NCBI GenBank assembly: GCA_916610825.1
Contig: OU744449.1
Span: 24,565,793 to 24,629,792 of the forward strand
Source: Haliclystus octoradiatus
Lineage: Eukaryota > Cnidaria > Staurozoa > Stauromedusae > Haliclystidae
Direction of reading: 5' to 3'
DNA: 64,000 nucleotides
The notes beneath the pieces are model-generated. The model searched no databases. It was not told the DNA's origin and was given only the letters and a program-made list of their open reading frames with translations. Shown here piece by piece: positions 10,616 through 22,382 of the stretch; within the stretch, counting starts at the first letter, position 1; every line of letters begins with the position of its first letter. Made by a program: the position numbers and the translations under genes.

Positions 10616-12791
10616 TTCTTCCTGGTCTGTTTGCATTTCACCCGCCCCTGTCACACCCCGGATATCTAGGGTCTCTTCCATATAGACCAGATATAGACCG
10701 CTCGATATATCGGTACTATATAGGCGTGACCTACTTTCTAGGGATCATAGACAAAATATGAAGGAAATGCTGCCTAGACTATCAGTACCCCTGTATGTAC
10801 AGTACACTGCATAGACTTCATAAGCTAATAATATAATAATAATCAAAGAAGGCGTATCCAGAGCTTTGTATATAAGTACACCAATTCCTCCTAGTTATAT
10901 AGGTGCAATACATACAGGGAGAGTATTATAGGTAAGAAGTGCCATGTCAGATAGATATACAGAGATACAAAAGAGTATTACTTTAAAATAATATATCATG
11001 TGATGTTCTTATTTATTATGCATCTGAAAGTAGAACGCTACAAGTATTTACAACAAATTATTAAGCCAATGATTTAATTTTAAAGATTTTATTGACAATT
11101 TAGAAGTAGATTAATTTCTTTAATTTGAGCAGACATTTTAAACTGATTCCATTATAGTCCAACTTTTAAGATTGCCGTTAAGGGTATCATCATATATGTT
11201 TAAGGGGGCGTTTTATGTCAAACACATTTTTATAGCAATTAAATGGAAATTTGTATAGACTTTGTACGAGTTGTCACTTGTCAATATTGTGTATATCATC
11301 AACTTTTGTAATATGATATAATAAATTAGAACACCATATGTAATATACATATAGGCGATATATATACCAATTTATATTACGAATGTTTTGTTGACGAGAA
11401 TTTATTTACAATTTTACTGTATTTACTTTTTAATACGTATAGAGCGATTATAAAACTATAGAATCCTTGCTGAGAATATTATAGTTTCATAGAGAGACAC
11501 TTTTAATCCGTACATCAGACAAGCATAGCAAAAAGTCAAAAACACACAGCATGTTTATAAGGCATAATTATTAAACCTATAAAGATTTATGTGTAGTAAG
11601 AATTTAGAACATCGTAAACATGTAAAATGATATGTTTTTTTTTTAGCTGGAATGTTTTTCAAAAACAGCGTACAAATAAAAAACATTTAATAAAAATAGA
11701 TGTTGGCAATATTATTTCCGCAATGCATATAAATGGTAAAAACAAATTAACCCAAATGTAATTTTCTAAATTTATGATGTCCGTCTTCTTCTGTGTATTT
11801 TTGTGAATCAATCTGGCGAGGCAATCCATTTGGTTTTTTATAAAGCCTTTCTAAGCTTGTCCGTCTCTCCCGCTAGCGCAGTTTCCATCCTAAAAACAAT
11901 GGGATCAGTGGAAACGATTTCGACTATTGTTAAGTAGGATTTTGTATTCAACGCTGTGTCATTTCACGAAGTAAACCTTATTCTTTATGTGTCGGTTAAT
12001 TACAGCGCCCAGTATTAACCAAACGGGCGGCTTTTTCTGTGTACTACATTGATTGACAAGCCGGGGGCTAAACCACAGCGCAGCTGCTGGTAATTACTCA
12101 AGCGTCTAACATGTGCGACACGGCACACGACCATGCGTCGACATCTAAGACGCCCATCTCAATTCTGATTGGCTCGGCTTAAGTACTACACAGATGACGT
12201 CGCGGCGATGGACGATTGTCAAGAGGAAGCCGCTCAACTGTCGGTTTTCTTTGATCTTTTTGTCTACTGGCAAAGGTTTGACCGAAGGAGCAATTTCGTT
12301 TTACAGGCACAACATGAAGGGATTTGTTATCGACACGCCGATGCGTGGGGAAGCGTCCTTCATGCCAAGTTGGAGTGAAATCGATGCTGAGAATCGACAG
12401 ATCTTTGGCATAAAAGTTTCTATTTAATGCTTATACACATCAAAGATTTTTATGACAAGTTACTGAGATATCCACGTTGCTTTTCGTGTTTGTTTATATT
12501 TGCGACTATTTGAGAAAGTTAAGCGGTCCGCGATTGATCTGTCGTCGGAGCTGGAGAGTCCGAAAGGGTCGCTTTGTGCTTTATTTTACATTTTATTGCT
12601 AGTTTGAGTCGGCATCCGTACTCTTTGCGGCTTCGATGCCCTATTGGTAAAGGAAAAGGTTACCGTGTTAGTCAGTTCGCTACAGCAGTCGACCGTCTCT
12701 TTTACTCAGTTTTAATTGTGGTTGGATTTTGAACGAAACAGCACATGGTGTTTTAAGATCGTTCGCTGTTCGTTTGAAGTATTAACACAAG
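10616..12791 (+). other. Upstream region and probable 5' UTR of Axin
   Basis: The first part is AT-rich and featureless. From about 11,850 the sequence becomes visibly richer in GC and CpG than its surroundings, which fits a promoter and 5' UTR. I cannot place the transcription start. Several short ORFs at 12169-12427 would be upstream ORFs if transcribed. No clear TATA element decides the start. Confidence 0.4.
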
Positions 12792-15700
12792 ATGGATTTA
12801 ACTGTTGAAGAGTCACAATTATTAACATCATCATCGCGACCAAGACCTACCGGACAAGATTCTTGTGACCCCTATGAGGAGATTGATGATATAAAACATA
12901 ACTTTACTGGAGATGGTAATAAAATTACAAATTTAACAACAGGAACGCCGAGAAAGCACGGCTTGCTTACGGAACCCCGTCGAACACAAGCTATGACTTC
13001 AGCTCAGGAGGATACTACAAACATGGAGAAACATTGTATACATGATGAAGAGCTAGCACCTCTTGGTTTTGAACCCGAAGGTAGCGTTACCCACTCGAAA
13101 TATCTTGAGAATTCATCAGCAGATTTGTTGACCTTATTACACTCATCCGATGGGCGACATTCGTTTCGTGATTTTTTATCCCTATCAAATCATGAAGGAT
13201 TGCTTAATTGCTGGTTAGCATGTTATAATTATCGTTCAAATGTTGTTTCATGGAATATACTACAACAAGCATTTAATCATTATATTTTAAAAACTGATTC
13301 ATGTTTACAATTAACTGAAATGACACGATTATTAGTCAAAGAAATGGTTTCAAATAATTCTGTTGATTTACATGTTGTAAATCTTGTTGAACGCGATTTA
13401 TGGTCTGCTTTGAATTCAGAATGGTATGGCAAATTTGTTGATTCAAGTTTTTATTATTCTTATCCCAAACGTATTAATTTATCTAAACGAGAAAGTCGTA
13501 ATAGAAATAAAGTGGATTTACAAACACTCTTGGAAGGAAAGCCATCGTCTCTTGATCATGGAAAACAGCGGTTAGGAAGGTATTAAAGCCTAGCTTAAAA
13601 ACAACTCGTAAACTTATTCTAAACTCCTAATTTCTGCAATGAAACATGTCAGGCCTTGTACATTGCATTAAATGATATTGAAATTGATAAAATTGATTAA
13701 TAAGCAGGTAATTTATCGCTTACTTTTCTGCATATTTGGGATATCATCTGCTGTTCATTGTAATGACCGATTTTGTCGGGTTTGACTGTTTCTGAAATTT
13801 CACTTGACTTAGTATTTCCTAAGAAATTTGTCTGATGTTGCCGATGACAAATTTGTTGGCAAAATCTTCTTGTGTTATTTGGAAAGTGGGATTTACATCC
13901 TATGCGAGTTTGAAAAAATAATGGCTGCAAGGTTGTCTACAAGTGCTATATTTTCTATATCCATTCACGAGTGTTTTAAAACGTTTTGCCGCATTATATT
14001 ATTTCTGCTTTACACAAAACATTTGACTTTTTGATGTTTTTGTGATCTAGTTTTGAGACGGGATGTTCATAATGATATCAATTCTATCGCGGTGTCGTTT
14101 GATGTTCAAGTACCTTCGTTTTTTAAGTTGTTTTGTTGTTGTTGAAAAATTTCACACGTTATTTAATGATTGCCAAATTTATTATTATTATTATCCTTTT
14201 TACAGACAGTATTATGTTTTTGTCGATGACCTTGCCTCTTATCATTGTATATCACTTACAATTTTATCATCTTCTCAAATTTGTAGTTTTCAATTACTAG
14301 AAATTCTGACTTCTTTAACTGTACTTTGTCTCTATGCTCTCAATAGTAGCCTATTATTAGATATGATAATTGTAATTTCAAATTACAATCAATGATTTTG
14401 TTAAGTTTACATCGATTTAATATTTTAATTTTTCTTTCTTTAGTGACCACGATCATGTCAGCCAGAGTTCACATGTCAAAACATCGACTCGTCAATCTAG
14501 AGATTGCAGATGCAAAAATCAAGCAGACAATTTGCCTGTTCCAACGAATTTTATACCGGTGTGTAGACGATAATTCTTTTTCCTTTCATGTAAATATTTC
14601 GTAAGGCCCTTTGGTTAGTGATGGTGCCGACATTTATTGTTTCAAATCAATTCTTTATCGATCGAGTTTTCTGAAGAGGCGCCGAAAAACAACATTGTTT
14701 AAAATGGTTTTCAGCAAACTACATAATATTCAAATTTTATTACCGTTTTAGATTCTTTCTAGATTTAAAACATTTATTTTATCGTATTTTTAGATCTGTA
14801 ATTCTCATTCTTAAATCGTTTGCCGCCTCACAAACAAGATAAACTTTTATCGTTTGATTAAAGAAGCTATAATTTTCTTTAGGGTTCTTCCCAATATTTT
14901 TATTACAACTTCCATTCTTTATATTCATTTCAATTTTGACGAGGTTAAACATTTGTATTATCCCACATGTGTTTATACGTTAAACAACTTCAAAATATAC
15001 GCTGAGTGTACAAATAATTCTAGTAAATTGTTTGCTTCGATTTTTGTTTCTATTCTCAAAAAATGAATCATAAATAAATCATTATATATTTTCTATACGA
15101 TAACAAATTATTTCAATGGGTTCAGCCCATATATTTATTCTGTATTATGCTATAGTTGTTGATATTCAAAAGTTTCGATACTTTGATAGGCACTAGATAC
15201 CAGCAGCATGCACTGTGAATAATTTTTTCCAATTTTTGAATGTTTTTTTTAACTATTTACTTGTTTCGGGGCTTAAACAAGATCAAAACTTGACTAACAA
15301 GGTCTTAAAATACACGATGTGATCTCGCTAGTCGTAACAACTTTGTCCAGATTAAAATATCATTATATCTTCATGTTGAGTAAGTGTAAAATGTTTAACG
15401 ACGTTTTTACTCTAATGTTTTGAAACACTTTGGACGCTCTCTTTAATATACTATTAAACTTTGTCCCTAAAATAATTTGTTATTAATACTGTATAATTGT
15501 ATTTATTTGTTTATTTATCTGCTCTAGATCACGCAAATGGTTCACAAAACATCTAAACAAACTCTACAACCTGAGGAATTAATGAGACAATTATTACCAA
15601 AATTAGAAGTTATTTATAGAGAAAGAGCTTGTTTGGACATTGATGAAAATTCATATATCATTAACACGGAGGTACAAAAACAACACTAAATTATTAATAT

Positions 15701-17933
15701 TAAAACTTAATTTTACTTTATGATTTCTCATTAAATTATAAAAACTGTACAATGATTGAATTTTCATGATAGAGAATATAAATAATGACCTAATTCAACT
15801 TTTATGTCGCAAATAAACTAAATCAATTTATGATGCTGGTCCAACCCTTCAAGGGACTCATTAGAGACCTTTACGATGTCGTAACTCGTCAAGGCATTGC
15901 ATCTGAAGTCCAGCTAAAAAATTGGTATGGATGGTGATACACATACACACTGATTATCATACACAGTTTGCATTTATACCATGTTGATGTTATAGGCAAC
16001 ATTTCATCCAATGATTCTTACCACTCCCTGAGTTCTAAATTGGAAGATCACATATGATGTCTGACAGTAGCCTTCTAGAATCCCCATAAATGTTGAAACC
16101 TGATCTCCTCAATTCTTTTTCAAAACTGTTGATTAATAATCATTTGTATTCAACTTCATAGGAAGAACGACCCTTCAACGATGTCTCGTCATATATGAGT
16201 ACGTCGACTGGTAACAGTAATCATCATACCAGGCAATCATGTTTCGAAACTTCTAGTTATCACACTGCACCATCTCATAGCCGTTTATCTGCAGCTGGTG
16301 CTTCATCAAAAAGTTGTCCTGAACATCATCGCGAACATTCAAGAAAATATAAAGACAATGCAAAAGGGTTGGCATCTGCTGTTCATCAAGCTTTACGTAC
16401 AAAATTACATTCATCGGATATCTTATCTGGTGACTCAAGTGTTACATCACCAAGTTATCAGTCAAGTGGTCATATGGATAGCTCACAATCGCATCGACAA
16501 TGTTGCTGCAGGCAGCCGCATTGTTGTAATGCTCCTCAAGAACAAGATTTTGATCTACCTCCTCCTCAACCAACAAAAAATAGAAGGATTATGGAATGGA
16601 TGGAAAAAAATTCTGAACAAGGAGAGTCTGAAATGTCTTTTGATATGAGTTCAGTAGTTTCATCTCCATCTGTTAATCGTAAACATCGTCAACCTGTTGC
16701 ATATAATACATCACGTCATTCGTCATCATCCAAGCAGCATCCACATACTGTACATTCTCATGACAAATATCACAACTACGATGCATCGACAGATCGTCAT
16801 GAAAGATCTCATCATAAATCGTCATCAAGGTACGTACATCTTATTATCTTGTTTCTATCTAATCAGTATGTGACTGAGAAAAGGTTTAGCCTTCTAGAAT
16901 CCTAACACATTTCCAATATTACACATTTTGAATTTTGTTGAGGTTTGGTCTAAAGATCAGAAATATATCAATTTTTGTTTTCAAGGAATTTAGAACCCAC
17001 ATTTTTTGGAGCCTGAGAATTTATTTTTGTTGTTGTGGATTTGTAGCAAAATAATTTAATATTTGATTTTTATTTTCTTGTAGAAGTCATCATCGATCCC
17101 ATAATCGCAATCATCACAACGTAGCGTATCCTGATAGCGCAACATCTGGTCATTGGACAGCATCTGATAGCGCATCTTCGTATATGGCACCATCAGTAGT
17201 ATCGTCGTCAGTACCATCATCGGCATCTCGTCTTTGGCCGGATACAAAACTTGACTTTCAACAACATAATCACGCATATAATAGCGGGTCATCTCGGAAA
17301 TCTCAAAGTAGCGCGGGAAATACTAGTAACAGTGGTAAAAGTAGTAACTCAACCATGGTGACGTATTATCTTGAAAAAGAGCCTATACCTTATCGATCGA
17401 CTTTACCTACGACTGCTACGCTTGGAGAATTTAAAAAGACTGTGGCGAAAAAAGGAACATTTAGGTAAGAATTTTCACAACTCCATATATATTTCTAATG
17501 CATGTTATTCCTGTTTTTACTTGCACACAAACTTTCATCTTCCAACTATTCTGCTTTTACTAACGAATCATATAGAAATGAAAAAATATACATCTGGTAA
17601 CCTTCATTTGTACAATACTTTGTGTGTAAATTCTACTACTGTAAAACAATCAGCTTAAAATAGTCAGAAAGTTGTCATTTGATTAGAATGTGTATATATG
17701 TCTACTGTATATGGTACTGTTCACAACCGATCCTAGTCTATTGTCATTAAACTATCACATAATTATTACTACATCAGTAATTTAATCCTTTCTTGTTATT
17801 TTACGTTTTTAGATACTTTTTCAAAACAACAAGCGACGACGATAATCAAGTTGTATATCAAGAAATAACGAACAATGACGAATTTTTACCTCGTTATCAA
17901 AATCAAATAGTTGTTAAAGTTGTTAAACAATAA
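12792..17933 (+). CDS. AXIN: Axin, scaffold of the beta-catenin destruction complex (6 coding exons, 738 aa)
   Basis: Coding exons 12792-13579, 14444-14558, 15528-15671, 16162-16829, 17084-17464 and 17813-17933 join in frame (2217 nt) with GT-AG borders. Axin scaffolds APC, GSK3, CK1 and beta-catenin in the cytoplasm. Seen here: an N-terminal tankyrase-binding motif RPRPTGQD (residues 16-23); a 'GFEPEGS' lead-in and an RGS (APC-binding) domain at about 113-224; a GSK3-binding-like segment around 'LQPEELMRQLLPKLE' (about residues 315-335); a possible weak beta-catenin helix 'AVHQALRTKL'; the conserved 'NRRIMEWMEKNSE' block; Ser/His-rich linkers; and a C-terminal DIX domain (about 663-738) with 'VTYYLEKEPIPYR' and 'LGEFKKTVAKKGTFRYFFK'. 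The first ATG is followed by an open 264-codon frame and was taken as the start. AATAAA lies at 17934-17939. It is slightly shorter than vertebrate AXIN1 and quite divergent. Only one Axin gene is seen here. Confidence 0.95.
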
Positions 17934-17939
17934 AATAAA
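17934..17939 (+). terminator. Possible Axin poly(A) signal
   Basis: AATAAA directly follows the TAA stop. This is unusually close, so a later site may also be used. Confidence 0.35.
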
Positions 17940-18109
17940 CAACACAAATTGTACATCATTTTTCATAAACAAATTGCAATCCAATTATATAAAAAAGACA
18001 GATTTATCATAAAACATACGTGTCATTGTTTATTTTACATTAATACTCAAAGTTGGCAGCCTATTGATTGATACAATTTCTCGTAACGTAAACACATGTG
18101 TCAGTCTCT

Positions 18110-18279
18110 AGTCAAACCTGTTATAACGGTCACTTATACAGTGGTCACCTGTCTATAGTGGTCACTCTTCCAATGTCTAAAACAGAATTTTCTATTGAAT
18201 CAAATCTGTATATAAAGGCCACCTGTCTATAGTGTTATCTACCTCTCGTAGCTGGCTGTTATATACAGGTTATACTGTA
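18110..18279 (+). repeat. MITE family T1 copy
   Basis: This copy begins 'gtcaaacctgttataacggt' and ends 'atacaggttatactgtat', with inner 'ggtcacctgtctatagtgg' boxes. The ends are inverted copies. It lies in the gap between the convergent Axin and mLST8 genes. Confidence 0.8.
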
Positions 18280-18368
18280 TATCATTTTGATTATATTTGT
18301 ATAAGAAGCAACTAACAATAAATTTGTAGGCACATGGGTGATAAACAAAAACAAACATAATTCAAAAG

Positions 18369-18688
<320 letters not shown>

Positions 18689-18860
18689 GATTCAATAAGA
18701 GTCTTCTTAGACAATGATGTAGATATAGATAGATAGATATTTATTTTGATCAAAATAACAGTTAAGGAAAAAAAATACATACAAGTTTTTGGGTCAAAAT
18801 GTGAAAAATGATACATGATCAGGTCATCCTGTAAGCTCTAGAAGCTTGTTTGTTTGGGAG

Positions 18861-19097
18861 ACGCAATAGCTAACAGCAAACAGATTTATTATTGGAGAAC
18901 AACGTTTCAGGTTCTTAACTGAGCCCATTTTCAAGTTAAGTACAAGGTAAAAAAGTAATCTAGATTCCTTTTTTTAATTTTAAAGTAATTAAAGTAGATT
19001 ACTTTTTTTACCTTGTATTTAACTTGAAAATGGGCTCAGTTAAGAACCCGAAACGTTGTTCTTCATTATTAAATCTATTTGCTGTTATCTATTGCGT
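18861..19097. repeat. Foldback element (~237 bp)
   Basis: The left arm 'acgcaatagctaacagcaaa' and the right arm 'tttgctgttatctattgcgt' start a near-perfect inverted repeat of about 100 bp. The arms include 'caacgtttcaggttcttaac' and its inverse. The transcript would fold into one long stem. Confidence 0.85.
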
Positions 19098-19311
19098 CAA
19101 ATAATAATCATAATAATAATAACAATTTATATAGCGCATATTCATTTCTGTTCTATACGCTTCAATAATGGGGCATTTACATCTCAAACAAATGACCACA
19201 TTGTCAGGTGGCTGCTTCTAAGAGGTGAATCCATAATGTGTTTGATTTAACACTGATATTATTACTTGCCAGTTAGGTTTCATTGGTTACTTTCATTAAT
19301 CATTGGAAGCA

Positions 19312-19479
19312 GTGTCTGACAAAAGGTTCAGATTTCTGGAATCCTAGAGGCATTTCGACATTTTCTTATGAAGTTTTTGTTAAAGTTTAACCAATAAGTC
19401 AAAAATAAAAATATCAATTTTCTTCTGGATTTGCTACAACCTTCCAGAATCTAGGATTCCTATTAATGTCGGACCCTGA
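19312..19479. repeat. MITE family T2 copy
   Basis: Bounded by 'tgtctgacaaaaggttca' and 'atgtcggaccctga', imperfect inverted ends of the T2 type, with the central 'accaataagtcaaaa' block. Confidence 0.7.
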
Positions 19480-19643
19480 TTGGCAGATTGTAGAATACCT
19501 TTGTGTTAAATCATAAATTAGACGTGTATAGTATGAATCCTTTTAGTCAGTCCTGTGAAAAAGTTATCTATACTGACACTGTTATCACTTAACTGATAAA
19601 CTTATCAAGTATTTCAGAATGATGACGATTATAAAGTGATAAA

Positions 19644-19938
19644 GAGGTTTTCCAAAATATAAAATCTGTAAAATTTACTTATTATCTTTTTCTTTCACAA
19701 TAGAAAATTAATTAAAATTAAATTCAAATTAATTAAAAATTAACTAAAAGCATTTTGATTCAAGGTAATGATTTCTCTTTTCTGACAGAAGAGGTTTTCC
19801 AAAATATAAAATCTGTAAAATTTACTTATTATCTTTTTCTTTCACCACAGAAAATTAATTAAAATTAAGATTAAAGTTAATTAAAAATTAACTAAAAGCA
19901 TTTTGATTGAAGGTAATGTTTCCTCTTTTCTGACAGAA
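19644..19938. repeat. Tandem duplication, 2 x ~147 bp
   Basis: 'gaggttttccaaaatataaa' recurs with a 147-bp period (19644 and 19791), and both units run through an AT-rich 'attaattaaaatta' section to 'tttctgacag'. The copies differ at only a few positions, so it is a recent local duplication. Confidence 0.85.
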
Positions 19939-20641
19939 TCTGACCAGCAAACAGGTTTCAGAAACACCTGTATAATACTTTTATCTATTTGAAGAACAGA
20001 ACCACACAAACAAAGATTTTCAAAAGATGCTATGCTGCTAGATAAATAAGCTGTACAAATTATTGTAGACATGTATTTCAACTTTAGTCTACATATATGT
20101 CTGGTCATTTTGTGTTTGTTTGATAAGTGAACACACATGTCTAGACAAATGTTTGTTCAGTCAAATGGTTGTGTAAACATACCATGTGCTATTTCATAGA
20201 TTAGAATACTATCTAAAGTGGAAATATACTTTGAATGAATAGATCTCTATTCAAAACCTGCTTATATTCATAACCAGTACATTACTTTAAGACGGATTCT
20301 TGAAAAGATGTAAAACATTTACCAACAAAATCATTTAACTACGACTGTTGCAAACATTACTTTGCAAATAGAATAATCTGGTCATGGAACTCTCCCCCTG
20401 AAGAAGTTGTATCATCCAAGTTTTTAATAAAAAATGCAAATATAAACCTGATCACATTAACTTATTACAGTTTTGCAACTATTCCTTTGTCAGTTAATTA
20501 TTACTGGTAACAAAACTTACTTAACCTTCATATCATACTGTAATATATATTAAGCATCTTAAATTTTTAAAGGTCACATGAAAGTGAGGATCTTAATTGA
20601 TCGCTCCTATGTTCATTTGCCTGTTAGCCATTGTGCTACAA

Positions 20642-20670
20642 ATACATACATACATACATACATACATACA

Positions 20671-20704
<34 letters not shown>

Positions 20705-20726
20705 CATACATACATACATACATACA

Positions 20727-20760
<34 letters not shown>

Positions 20761-20868
20761 CATATATACATACATACATACATACATACATACATACATA
20801 CATACATACATACATACATACATACATACATACATACATACATACATACATACATACATACATACATA
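20642..20868. repeat. (TACA)n tetranucleotide microsatellite
   Basis: About 57 units of TACA with short ATA interruptions at 20700 and 20757-20768. It generates overlapping IHTY/MYVC pseudo-ORFs in several frames. Confidence 0.98.
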
Positions 20869-20874
20869 CGTATA

Positions 20875-21120
20875 TTCCCCTAATGATGATTTCAGAGTGA
20901 CAACATTTCCTAAGTGCTATTGCTAATATAAGTGCTAATATATTATAATGGCCACCACATAGTTTAACCTTTATTTAAGTACATACACACTAGCCCTGAA
21001 TGGGAAAATGAAAGGATAGGGGTCGAAAGTTGTTCCTTGAAAGGGTGTAAAACATTTCCCCTAATGGTGACTTCAGAGTGACTAAAATTTCCAAGGGCAT
21101 TGTACTTTGAATGAGTCCTG
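20875..21120. repeat. Diverged local direct repeat
   Basis: 'ttcccctaatgatgatttca' near 20875 and 'ttcccctaatggtgacttca' near 21055 start two related segments about 180 bp apart, both followed by 'gagtgac' and 'tttcc'. No gene is seen here. Confidence 0.5.
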
Positions 21121-21419
21121 TTAATATGCTGTTATGATTACGAGGAACAGTACTTTATATACACAGACTATTGTACTTAAACACCACTCTAATTACGAAA
21201 AAATGCCAGGAATTGAAAGTGGTCCTTAAAGGGGTGTAAAACGTTCCACAAAGAGAAATAAGAAACTGACCAGGAGGTCTGAAGTTCTAAAAGTCAATAA
21301 ATGCAATTTGGTTGATTAAAATAAAACAGCATAATCAAATCAAAGACAATGATTATAGTAGTTTAATTCTGGGCAGTGTCAAAATTAATGGCCCATCTCC
21401 CAGTTAATGGACAAAGTAT

Positions 21420-21625
21420 GTTCATGAAAAGTTGTTGAACAAACAGGTTATTCAATGTTCATAAGATTTTTAATATTTGTTCATGAAAAAATCATGGATG
21501 GTTCATGAACAGTTCATGAACAAATAGGCAATTCAATATTCATAAGTTTTTTCATTATCTGTTCATAAACAATTCATGAATGTTTATAAAGTGTTTATGA
21601 ACTGTTTACACATTCATTGAATTTT
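21420..21625. repeat. Cluster of GTTCATGAAC palindromes
   Basis: There are many irregularly spaced copies of 'gttcatgaac', 'gttcataaac' and 'ttcatgaa'. Similar clusters lie at 24175-24310, 24545-24735 and 33299-33510. It is probably a degenerate dispersed repeat family. Confidence 0.6.
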
Positions 21626-21703
21626 CTCAGGGATTATACTTTGATGCACCTGATTGTAAAATGTGAAAATTCAATTTGAGTGAATGAACTGCATACACTT
21701 GAA

Positions 21704-22069
21704 GGAGGATTAGCTCAGATGGCAGAGCAACCGAACATCAGGTCGGATCATATCTGATCGACTGTGGTTCAAATCTCCATAAGGTCAACTCAGCCTTGAC
21801 TTTATCTGAAACATCAAATGAATGCCATTTGAGGATGGCGGATGGAATGGTCCAGAGGGAATTGCATTGTGATTAGCTGCGGCGCATCGTTGCGCATTGA
21901 CAATCAAGATCTATCTGCCATGAAATCTGTTGACATTGATCTGCAGTGTCGCGGCTGAGATCAACAAAGAGCGTATAAAATCATTGCTCTCAGCAAAAGA
22001 GCCACTCATCTACAAACAGAGGAGTGGTACGGGTGCCTTCGGTAGGGCAACACCGTCTGCATTACTTTT
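21704..22069 (+). repeat. tRNA-derived SINE, family A copy 1
   Basis: The head has a Pol III A box (TTAGCTCAGATGGCAGAGC) and B box (GGTTCAAATC). The body is shared with copies at 32824, 37919 and 61170. The 3' part has a hairpin-like 'aggagtggtacgggtgcctt' region and ends 'cattactttta'. The flanks 'atacactt' and 'atacattt' may be a decayed target duplication. It is non-coding. Confidence 0.85.
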
Positions 22070-22382
22070 ATACATTTATCAAAACAACTCCAAAAGTTTA
22101 TTTTTGGTCAAAAATCTGTAATAAATTCATTGATAATTTCAACTACTTGCAATTAAATAATTTACATTGTTATTTGATCGACGGAAACAATATCCAACTT
22201 GAATAAAACTATCAGATCTATATAGTCCACATGAATTCTTTGATAAAAATATCTATCGGTACTGATTATTTGTGCGGTAAGTTATAGTTGAAGATCCTTA
22301 TCGTATTAATGTATCGAACTGTTATCAGAATTCTGTGATATTATTTGATAATTAAAAATATTTGCACATACGTATGAAATAG

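Noticed and set aside
12169-12427. Two overlapping ORFs upstream of Axin
   Set aside because: They lie in the CpG-richer Axin upstream region and are most likely 5' UTR or promoter sequence; no similarity to Axin N-termini.
20578-20926. Several overlapping IHTY and MYVC repeat ORFs
   Set aside because: Translations of the (TACA)n microsatellite in different frames.
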